A stretch of 64,000 nt of DNA from Nostoc sp. NIES-3756 (GTDB lineage Bacteria; Cyanobacteriota; Cyanobacteriia; Cyanobacteriales; Nostocaceae), in NCBI RefSeq assembly GCF_001548375.1, contig NZ_AP017296.1, positions 186,001-250,000 on the forward strand, in the 5' to 3' direction. The notes beneath the pieces are model-generated. The model did no database searches. It was not told where the DNA came from and saw only the letters and a program-made list of their open reading frames with translations. Below are positions 1 through 7,900 of the stretch, piece after piece. The translations under genes and the position numbers were made by a program. Every line of letters starts with the position of its first letter. The first letter of the stretch is position 1.

Positions 1-47
1 ACATCTACAAGTAATAACCCTAACCCACCATCTATTGAAAAATCAAA

Positions 48-614
48 TTAGCGTAGGTAACGATTCCGATAATTGTTTTTGGAGAGCTTTTTTGACTTTT
101 CAAGAGTCCATTGCCATACAGGGGTTAACTTTTCGACATCTTTGAATAATGGTTGCCAAGAATCATTAAGCGTGTACTTACTAATGACATTAGCTAGTAC
201 ACGTAGACATCGTAGTTGCTGAGAACTAACTTGTTCTTCAGCGAACCGTAGGACTATCCAATTAGCTTCGACAAAGCATTTGTTACGGTAATCATCCTTT
301 CCCACATGATGAATTGGTTCATGAGTAGCAAAACTAAATGGCTCATCAATCTCGATATCAATGTGCAAGTTTGTATTTGGTTCCACGAATAAAAAATCGG
401 CGCTGTAAGCGTTTTGATGGTCTAAAGGTAGTAGTTCTTGTTGAGAGTAAATGTGAGGAGCAAAATACTTTTCTAGAATCTGACCAAACTGAAACTCGGA
501 AGCACCCAATTTTGTGGTATCGCTTGATTTTGAAGGTAAGAGAGTCGGCGTTAGCTTACCCAGCTTAACATCTTCAGGAATTATTAATATTGGATAACAA
601 GGACGATTTTCCAT
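48..614 (-). CDS. DUF559/Vsr-like PD-(D/E)XK endonuclease-fold protein
   Basis: A 188-residue protein. The central core reads Ala-Asp-Phe (D73), then D86-I-E88-I-D90, then K106-D-D-x-R110 and W119-I-V-L-R-F. This is the layout of DUF559 and very-short-patch-repair type nuclease folds: an acidic residue, an E-x-D strand, and a final strand with W-x-V-x-R-F. A DNA-cleaving or DNA-binding role is inferred from the fold, not shown. M1 is the only methionine in the frame, so ATG at 614 is the best start. That start codon shares the four bases CATG (612-615) with the start of the divergent AAA+ gene, so any promoter for this gene must lie inside the neighbour's coding region. It could be an inactive structural relative. 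Family call moderate, nuclease activity uncertain. Confidence 0.6.
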   Translation of the reverse strand: MENRPCYPILIIPEDVKLGKLTPTLLPSKSSDTTKLGASEFQFGQILEKYFAPHIYSQQELLPLDHQNAYSADFLFVEPNTNLHIDIEIDEPFSFATHEPIHHVGKDDYRNKCFVEANWIVLRFAEEQVSSQQLRCLRVLANVISKYTLNDSWQPLFKDVEKLTPVWQWTLEKSKKLSKNNYRNRYLR

Positions 615-2304
615 GAGAGATTTAATTCAACAACTCTTTAGTTTAATTAAACTACAAAATCCCTTAATAGCCGTCGAATCTCCTTTGCAAGAGCGTTTGA
701 GGTTCCTGAGAAATCTAGCCCAAGAATGTGAATTACAAAATATTAACTGCTATTTATGGTCACTAGAAGATGACCAACTGCGTCAATTACAAATTGTAGA
801 TGATGCTCTGACACTACAAAGTATAAGTGAGTATCAACCTATTACTGATAAGTCTCGTCCTGAACATTACTTTCAAATTCTCCGATTTTGGCAAGCTAGC
901 TCACTACAAGGAATATTGCTGCTAGAGGGGATATTTCCTTGGTTAAATGATAATCCCGATTTTCTAACTTCTGAGTGGATTAAGGGGGCATTGATTAATC
1001 TCAAATTTGAGGTAACTGACCATAAATATCAATTGACTCAAACTCAAAATCTGTGGTTCCTTGAGAGTTCGACTGCTACTAGTTTAGTTTATCGCCACTC
1101 TTCTAAAACGACTATTCTGTTAGGCCCAAACGCCACATTATCAGCCTCTCTTGCCGCCGAGATTCCTACTATCACTCAAGAACTACCGACAGTAGAAGAA
1201 ATCAGGGTTTACTTGAAAGAAATTTTACCTGACTCCTATAGCATCTTAGAAATTGATAATTTGGCGATCGCGGCAGTTGGAATGTATTTAGCAGACATCG
1301 AATATGGTATCCGCCAAGCAATACTCTTAATGAACTATATCTCGGCGCAAGAGTTAACTAAACAACTATCAACTTACAAAATCAAACTGCTCAAACGAGT
1401 TCATCAAGTAGAATTTCTCCTCCCACCATCAATTAAGGTAGGAGGACTTGAACTAATGCAAGAGGCATTCAGAAAGTATAAGCGCCTGATGAGTTCTTTG
1501 GCACAAGCTTACAATCTGCGCCCTCCCAAGGGGATTTTACTAATCGGCCCACCCGGTACAGGAAAATCGTACTCGGCTAAAGCCTGTTCTGCTTTACTGG
1601 GCATACCCTTGATTGTTGTCGAGTGGGGTCAGTTTTGTAGTTACGGTAATTTAGCCGAGTATAAGCTAAAAAAACTACTAGCATTAGTCGATAGAATTGA
1701 CCGTATGCTCTTCTATTTAGACGATTTTGACAAAGGTTTTGCCGGAGATGATGATTTATCCAGACGACTCGCAGGAATGTTACTTACCTGGATGCAGGAA
1801 AGAACGAGTAATGTCATCATTATTGCCTCAGCTAATAATTTAGAACTACTGCCACCGGAATTGACCAGATGTGGACGATTCGATGACATCTTTAAAGTAG
1901 ACTTGCCCAACAACGGGGAGAGGCACTCAATTTTTAAGATTCACCTAGCTCGATTTGATGCACGCTTCCGTAACGGCGGCGATGCCTATACTGAAGAAGA
2001 ATGGCGTAGACTGCTCAAAGAAACGTATCGTTGCGTCGGTGCTGAGATTGGAGTCATCGTCGAAAAAGCCGCCACCGCCACTTTCTGCCAAATGTTTCCC
2101 CATGATACTTCTCCAGAAGTTCTTCCACCACTGGAAATTACAGTTGCATCCTTGTTGAAAGCCAGAGAAAATATTAACCCTTTAGCTATGCGAGAAGCTG
2201 ACAAAGTTGAGATGATGCGAAATCGTGCGGCTGTACAAGGGCTACCCTCTAGCGCAGTCGATGATTCTATCTACAGTGTTGGTAATGTGAAGATTTTTGG
2301 TTGA
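613..2304 (+). CDS. AAA+ ATPase, Ycf46-like
   Basis: A 563-residue protein. The N-terminal 290 residues resemble the Ycf46 type, with the opening pattern I-A-V-E-S-P-L-Q-E-R followed by an N-C-Y-L-W-S-L strand. The AAA+ module follows: Walker A G312-P-P-G-T-G-K318-S, a Walker B strand ending L-D370-D371-F-D373, a sensor-1 region A-S-A-N-N, and an arginine-finger region R419-C-G-R422-F-D. The usual Walker B glutamate is an aspartate here. The family is known as ATP-driven remodellers of unclear substrate. The start overlaps that of the divergent DUF559-like gene in one CATG, and no ribosome binding site is obvious upstream. Coupled action with that nuclease is an inference from position only. 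Confidence 0.75.
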   Translation: MRDLIQQLFSLIKLQNPLIAVESPLQERLRFLRNLAQECELQNINCYLWSLEDDQLRQLQIVDDALTLQSISEYQPITDKSRPEHYFQILRFWQASSLQGILLLEGIFPWLNDNPDFLTSEWIKGALINLKFEVTDHKYQLTQTQNLWFLESSTATSLVYRHSSKTTILLGPNATLSASLAAEIPTITQELPTVEEIRVYLKEILPDSYSILEIDNLAIAAVGMYLADIEYGIRQAILLMNYISAQELTKQLSTYKIKLLKRVHQVEFLLPPSIKVGGLELMQEAFRKYKRLMSSLAQAYNLRPPKGILLIGPPGTGKSYSAKACSALLGIPLIVVEWGQFCSYGNLAEYKLKKLLALVDRIDRMLFYLDDFDKGFAGDDDLSRRLAGMLLTWMQERTSNVIIIASANNLELLPPELTRCGRFDDIFKVDLPNNGERHSIFKIHLARFDARFRNGGDAYTEEEWRRLLKETYRCVGAEIGVIVEKAATATFCQMFPHDTSPEVLPPLEITVASLLKARENINPLAMREADKVEMMRNRAAVQGLPSSAVDDSIYSVGNVKIFG

Positions 2305-2374
2305 AGGTAGATAACTTATTACTTAATATTTAGTATCCATACCCTTCTAACTAAATTTCGACTTTCTAGGAACT

Positions 2375-2881
2375 ATGCAGGTACAAATTGCAAAAGACTT
2401 TAATATTTCTATTGTCAAAGGCTTGAAAGTTATTGGTTGTTTTGCTGGCATTTCTATAATTGTTGGCACTCTCACTTTAACTTTTGTTACTTCTCGTCCA
2501 CAATCTCTACCAATAAGATACAAACTGATTCGCAATAATCATACTTTTTATTTAGAATATGCTACTTCTCTCACCGAAATAAAAAAAGGACTCAAGTATC
2601 GCTCTCATCTTGAGCGCGATCGCGGAATGTTGTTCAATTTGGGTCGAGAAGTGAAAAATGCCGGCTTTTGGATGTATAAGGTAAAAATCCCTTTAGATAT
2701 CATATTTCTTTATCAAGGGAGTGTGACAAAAGTTGTTCATAATGCTCTACCATGCCATCAGCAACCATGTCTCATATATACCGCTCCTGTTGCTACTCAT
2801 GTACTTGAACTTCCCTCTGGTTCAGCTAAATTAACGAATATTAAAATTTCTGAAAAAATGATTTTCTCTAAGCAGCAATAA
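2375..2881 (+). CDS. DUF192 family protein
   Basis: A 168-residue protein with one N-terminal membrane segment (about residues 15-38, G-L-K-V-I-G-C-F-A-G then a hydrophobic run), so probably exported or membrane-anchored. The rest carries the DUF192 signature in order: L-E-Y-A-T-S-L-T-E-I-K-K-G-L, R-G-M-L-F, F-W-M-Y, I-P-L-D-I-I-F, H-N-A-L-P-C, a second Cys in Q-P-C-L-I-Y, and V-L-E-L-P-S-G near the end. Function of the family is not firmly established. It follows the AAA+ gene on the same strand after a 70-bp gap and may have its own promoter. Confidence 0.8.
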   Translation: MQVQIAKDFNISIVKGLKVIGCFAGISIIVGTLTLTFVTSRPQSLPIRYKLIRNNHTFYLEYATSLTEIKKGLKYRSHLERDRGMLFNLGREVKNAGFWMYKVKIPLDIIFLYQGSVTKVVHNALPCHQQPCLIYTAPVATHVLELPSGSAKLTNIKISEKMIFSKQQ

Positions 2882-2949
2882 TCAGGTCAAGATGATATTA
2901 TTTGATAATATTGTTCCCAACTGTCAGCTTTTTCATCTGTGAAAAATTT

Positions 2950-3618
2950 ATGATACGTGTTTTAATAGTTGAAGATGTGCCAATTACTCGTGTAGGGCTA
3001 AAAACTATTCTTAATAGAATAGATATAGAAGTACATGAAGCAGATTCAAATCTGGGACTACAGCAAGTTAAGTTAATTCGTCCTGATGTAGTTATTTTAA
3101 AATTGGATATCGATTTAATTACCTCTGTTAAACAAGAATCTCTGAATACCAAAATAGTTGTTCTTGGACAACAAGTAGATGAAGGGTTACTCAAATTAGC
3201 TTTCAGTTGTGGGGCTACTTCTTATTTACTACAGGATACTAAACCAGATATTCTTTTGTATGCTGTGGAAATGTCTTCTCAAGGACAATGCTGGGTTGAT
3301 CCGCGAGTGTCTCGTTCCATCCTCGATATCAACAAAGAGGAGGATAACTCCTTGAGGAAAGGAAAAAAGTTTGGCGAATCGTTGACTCCAACGGAGATGA
3401 AAGTCCTTAGATTAATGGCAGTCGGCTTTTCCAATGTAAAAATAGCCTCAACACTTCACCTTTCTCCAGGTTCTATCAGGGGTTACACAAATTCACTTAA
3501 TCTGAAATTAGGTTCCCAAAATCGTGTTCATGCTGTGTTTCGTGCCATTTATTTAGGTTACATCGATTGTAATTCACTACTAGAAGACTCTAGTAGTGAA
3601 ATTTTAGAAGCTGTCTAG
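2950..3618 (+). CDS. Response-regulator-like protein, receiver without phosphoacceptor Asp, LuxR-type HTH
   Basis: A 222-residue protein from the ATG at 2950. An upstream in-frame ATG at 2902 would add 16 residues before the canonical M-I-R-V-L-I-V-E-D start, so I prefer 2950. Residues 1-115 form a receiver fold and about 145-205 a LuxR/FixJ-type HTH (L-T-P-T-E-M-K-V-L-R-L then K-L-G-S-Q-N-R-V-H-A). In the receiver E8-D9 is kept, but K51 stands where the phosphoacceptor Asp is expected (P-D-V-V-I-L-K-L). The conserved Thr is G73 and the conserved Lys is Q95. It is therefore probably a phosphorylation-independent DNA-binding regulator. Its target is unknown. A perfect 12-bp hairpin lies within the last coding codons. 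Confidence 0.75.
   Translation: MIRVLIVEDVPITRVGLKTILNRIDIEVHEADSNLGLQQVKLIRPDVVILKLDIDLITSVKQESLNTKIVVLGQQVDEGLLKLAFSCGATSYLLQDTKPDILLYAVEMSSQGQCWVDPRVSRSILDINKEEDNSLRKGKKFGESLTPTEMKVLRLMAVGFSNVKIASTLHLSPGSIRGYTNSLNLKLGSQNRVHAVFRAIYLGYIDCNSLLEDSSSEILEAV
3573..3600. other. 12-bp perfect hairpin inside the 3' end of the regulator gene
   Basis: Arms 3573-3584 and 3589-3600 are perfectly complementary with a 4-nt loop. The hairpin lies 18 bp before the end of the response-regulator CDS and is followed by ATTTTAG. It may act in transcript termination or stability, but no clear T-run follows, so the role is uncertain. Confidence 0.5.
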
Positions 3619-3678
3619 TTTGTCTATTTTATTTAGGAGTTTAGTAAACTCATTTTTTAACATTTATCAGTAGAAGCG

Positions 3679-4311
3679 ATGATGCTATTCAACTTTGATA
3701 AAAGCCTTGTTTTTGCATTAGCATTAGCATTAGCTATAACTTCTTGCCAATCTCCCGTAGGTGCTGACCAATCCAAAGAAATTAGCTCTAAACCTGCTGC
3801 TGACTCTTACACTCAAAAAGTTAGAAACATTGCACAGAAATATCCGGTACTGTATCGGGTGGAATGGACAGTCTGTGGTGTGCAGAAAAGAGTAAGTATA
3901 GGTCGTACTCTCCTTAACCAATGTGTTGAGGCTACACCAGCGATGCTATTTTGGGGTGCTACTGGTAAATATAAGCTAATTCCTACACACCAGTACACTG
4001 GCGGGATTCAGTCTCACCTTTTCGTGGAATCACGAGGCTGTTTTGCAGTTAATGAACCTACCTCAGCCCCACAGTTTTTTAAGGCAAAAACTTTTATTGT
4101 TGGGCGATATAGAAATAAAGAAAATCTTCCCATTCCTACTGCACAGGTCAAAATTACCCAGCTTACCGACTCTGAAAAAGAGGCTGCCATTTCTGAACAA
4201 ATTTCTAGTCCTCCTCCTGAAAATTTTTTCATCGATATCTCCTTAGATCCCGATTGCCAAGCTGAATCGCAGTGGAGACAAAAGTATTCTAATGCTATTC
4301 CTGACTCTTGA
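3679..4311 (+). CDS. Putative lipoprotein of unknown function
   Basis: A 210-residue protein with a lipoprotein signal peptide: a charged start, a hydrophobic stretch of Leu/Ala/Val, and a lipobox I-T-S-C with the modified cysteine at position 23. The hydrophobic core is encoded by a short tandem hexamer (GCATTA, three copies near 3715-3732), a place where copy-number slippage could occur. The mature part contains several cysteines (T-V-C-G-V, N-Q-C-V, G-C-F-A, D-C-Q-A) and no domain I recognise. ATG codons at 3679 and 3682 are both possible starts. It ends just before a hairpin that separates it from the convergent 177-residue gene. Confidence 0.65.
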   Translation: MMLFNFDKSLVFALALALAITSCQSPVGADQSKEISSKPAADSYTQKVRNIAQKYPVLYRVEWTVCGVQKRVSIGRTLLNQCVEATPAMLFWGATGKYKLIPTHQYTGGIQSHLFVESRGCFAVNEPTSAPQFFKAKTFIVGRYRNKENLPIPTAQVKITQLTDSEKEAAISEQISSPPPENFFIDISLDPDCQAESQWRQKYSNAIPDS

Positions 4312-4321
4312 AACCTTTAGA

Positions 4322-4357
4322 AAGCTGAAAGTATGACAATAAAAGCACTTTCAGCTT
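4322..4357. terminator. Hairpin between convergent genes
   Basis: Perfect 11-bp arms at 4322-4332 and 4347-4357 with a 14-nt loop, located between the end of the lipoprotein gene and the end of the leftward 177-residue gene. The position suggests a bidirectional terminator. There is no strong T tract on the plus side, so this is a moderate call. Confidence 0.45.
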
Positions 4358-4380
4358 GGGCAACATCCTCAAGATTTAGC

Positions 4381-4914
4381 TCACCGCCAACGTGTATTAG
4401 GATCAAATGGCAAACTGCTTTGTTCTTCAAAGTTAGCCAAGTCTTGCTCCATCTGTTGGCTGCGTTGAGCATAATTTAGCCTTGAAGCAACCTTTTCTTC
4501 CATTTGTTTTTTACCGAAATTAATACCTTGTTCGGCATATTCGGCAGACAGCACATTATAGCTGTTAACCTCTAATTTCTTGCGCCGCTCCTTTTCCTTT
4601 AGCCAACTTTCGCTAGTGCCACTGCGACGTGCTGACTCTATATAATCTCTTCGTAGAGAGCCATCTGGGTTAAATTGCCGCTTTTCTTCATCAGTGAAGA
4701 AATCGTAGGCGGTGAACACTGGCCAGGGTTCGGGGTCGGTTTCGTCTAGATGGTTCCAGTTGTCATATTTGATTTTTAGTCTACGAGCATAATCATCAAT
4801 TGCTTCATTACTCATTCCCTCAGATAACATTTGTAATCTAGCTTCAGGTTTTAAAGTTCCATCGGTATTAAATTCCTGTCCGTGCATATTTATCCAACGT
4901 TTAATTCTTGGCAT
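4381..4914 (-). CDS. Hypothetical protein with two FN-x-DG-x-L repeats
   Basis: A 177-residue, highly charged, soluble protein that I do not recognise. It contains two related segments of about 30 residues, each opening F-N-[TP]-D-G-[TS]-L-[KR] (residues about 15-22 and 80-87) and continuing into a charged helix; the C-terminal half looks helical. A good Shine-Dalgarno (AGGAAT) precedes the ATG at 4914. It diverges from the 1612-residue polymerase-like gene with only 37 bp between the two start codons, so they probably share a regulatory region. That suggests, but does not prove, a functional link. Confidence 0.6.
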   Translation of the reverse strand: MPRIKRWINMHGQEFNTDGTLKPEARLQMLSEGMSNEAIDDYARRLKIKYDNWNHLDETDPEPWPVFTAYDFFTDEEKRQFNPDGSLRRDYIESARRSGTSESWLKEKERRKKLEVNSYNVLSAEYAEQGINFGKKQMEEKVASRLNYAQRSQQMEQDLANFEEQSSLPFDPNTRWR

Positions 4915-4951
4915 GATTAATTCCTAAAAAATTTCAATAATCAAAAAGGTT

Positions 4952-7900
4952 ATGTCTCTTGAATTTAAGCACTTTGACACAAGGTTAAATCAGTGGATTC
5001 ATACTGATGGAGATAAAAATAACTCCAAAACAATTTTAACGGAGACTTTAGATAATACTCTACTTGAATTTTATTTTCCAGGTAAACAATTCTCTTTTGG
5101 ACATATAGATAAGTATAGTAAAGCCGAAGATTTAAAAAATCATCCAGATGGACATATTCTGCTACTATCTTCTAAAACAAGGCTACTATACGGTTCTCCA
5201 GAATGTTTGCCAGAAATTGAAAAACTCTGTCCAGATAGAAAAGACCGTGGCGCATACGGTTCTATTTTTCTAGGTGCTTGCCAAAATTCAATTAATGAAG
5301 AATTAAATATTCTTGTTGTCGATGATTCTAATGGAGAAAACGGGAGTATATTGCCAAATAATTTAGTATATAAATTGGTGGGTGATTGCTATGGGCAAAT
5401 ATCAACCGAAATTTATGATAAGTTAACTAAATCAGAAGAACAGTTAGATAAAAGTTACCGCGTTATTCAACATCGCTTTGGCTGGAGGGAAGGAGACGGG
5501 GATGATACTAAATATAGATTTGGTAAAGGAACATTAAGACCATATAATTTAGATGAAATAAAATACGCATATCCTAATAACCAACCCAAAATCGATATCA
5601 TTGTTCCCCTATCAAGTTTTAAAGGCACTGACAAGGAGCGCCCAAATGGGGCTAGCAAGCCGCAGATTCAACCAGGACTCTACAGACAGAAAATCTGGTT
5701 AGGAGAAAAGTCCCAATCCCAACAAGGTAAGACCGCTATATCTCAACTGCTGGCATCCTTTCCACAGGGCATTAAGGATTTCGTTGAAGTAATAGAAGAA
5801 CAGGCTAAAAATTTAGCCCTGATGCAAGATGATCCCAGGAAAGTAGCTCAGATGTATTGTCAAAAGTACGAAGAACGCAAGGCTTTCACTGAGGAGCAAA
5901 AATCCTTTATAAATCAACAAATTAATGAACAAATTGCCAATGGAACTCTTACAAAACAATTAGAACTGCTAACCTGGAATGAAGAATCAAAAGAATTTGA
6001 CATAAATAATGAATTTGACGAATCTCCTAAAGAAGATTTGTTGATGTACGGAATCATCAAAGCTGACTTAATTGGTGGACACAATCAACTTTTAGAAACA
6101 GAAAAAGTAAGAAAAGAGCTAAGTACATTTGTCCAAAATGAGTGGCGCGATATTGCAATTGGCAGGGCTATCACATTTGAGCGAGCGATGATCATTCCGT
6201 CTAAAGAACTAAAAAATGGAGAGATTTGTGTTCCTTGGTTAGAACATGGGGAAAAAGTTCTCAACTTTCGTTCACCATTCTTAAACTCGAATGGCTTATG
6301 TGTTTCTACCAATAAGCGCGTTAATGATCGGCTTGCTCCAAATGGAAGTAATTTAAAAGGTGTCATCGTAGTTAACGATGAAGACCATAAACGCATCGCC
6401 CAAAGAATTGCCGTCTTACAAGCGCAAGGAATAGACACCTCGGAAATAGACCCTCCCGAAACAGAATCCGAACGCCAATGTAGGGATTTTGACGGTGATT
6501 GTATTGGAGTAGCACGAGCTAGCCTATACCCCAACTTGACAGCAGAAGCCGAGTATCGCAATCAATCAGAAAATGCCTATGCTCCCACAGTAAAACTGAA
6601 GAAACAATCATTTTATTTACCAGATGGAATACAACCGCCATTTGAAGAAATAGCTATCCACATGAGTGATTGTTTAAGCGTAGGCGTGATTAATAATCAA
6701 GTTACAGCTTTAGAAGCCCTAGAATCAGAAATTGAAATCTTAAAAACTTATGGGACATCAGAACAGAAGTCTGAATATTTAGATAAGGTGTCATCCCACT
6801 ATCAAGAATTATTCTCCCAAGAAAACCAAGAACGCCCTAAACCAATTAGGCAAGAGTACAGATCATACATGGAAGATTTTGTAGCTCTAGCCCAGACCGA
6901 GAGAGCGCCCCAAATCATACTTCAGGCGATGGAAACTAACCGCCAAATGTACCGGAAGATGATTGAAGAAGGTTGTTACCAAAACCAGATAGCAGTAGAC
7001 CTGTTTAAAAGCTCTAAAACACCAGAAATGGGTTTAATAAAAGAAAATAATCGCTACTTGTATCGAGACGTTAATTATATAAAAGATAAGAAATTAAAAA
7101 CGATTTATTTAAACGAGGGCATCAAAACCACAGGATATTCCCCAGTAGAATTATTAATTAACCAAACTAATAAATATTTTTCGCAATCACAATTAGAATC
7201 ACGTCCTATCGTTCAGTTTCAGGATTTATTCAAGGGAATCGAGTTCACCCCGCAGCAGAGGTTGGCGGCGATCGCCGCCAAGTACGAATTTGACCGACTG
7301 TTCAATGCAGCAGTGCGGATGGATATAAGACGGGAAACAGAACTTGGGCCGTCTGCCGTGATCCAAACGACTCAAGGAACCCAAATTGAGATAACAAACC
7401 TCACACGCTATGGGCATCCCGGTATTTGGAAGGCACAAACTATAAACCTGAAACTGGAAACGATAGACAGCGACCCCACCAAAGAACGACCGCATAGACT
7501 ACTAGCAGTAGCGCAAATTAATAACGAACTGACAGATGATGGCAAACCAGCGTACCGCAAGCTGGGGACAGTGAGTCAGCAGTCAGTGGCTGATTACAAC
7601 CTCAAGCCAGGGATGGCTACCAATAATGCTCTACTTGTGGAATTGAAGCCAGAACTAAGCCGTAGTCAGACAAAGCTGATGTTTGATCAGGCTAACCAGT
7701 ACGCTCAGTCATTGCGCGAAAGCATACCACTAGAGCAGAGATTATCCGCCGCCGCCGCCGCTTGGAGTGTTGGTGCAGCAAGACAGGATGAACTGGAACG
7801 TAAAGAGCAGGATAAACAACCTAACAAAGAAGTTCTACAGAAAAACCCTAATTTTGTATTTGCAGCATTTGGGAGTGAAATAGTATCTCGCTTAAACCAG

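Noticed and set aside
6085..6561. A 158-codon minus-strand frame over the DFDGD region
   Set aside because: It is antisense to the polymerase-like gene, has a shadow-like composition and lacks any domain.
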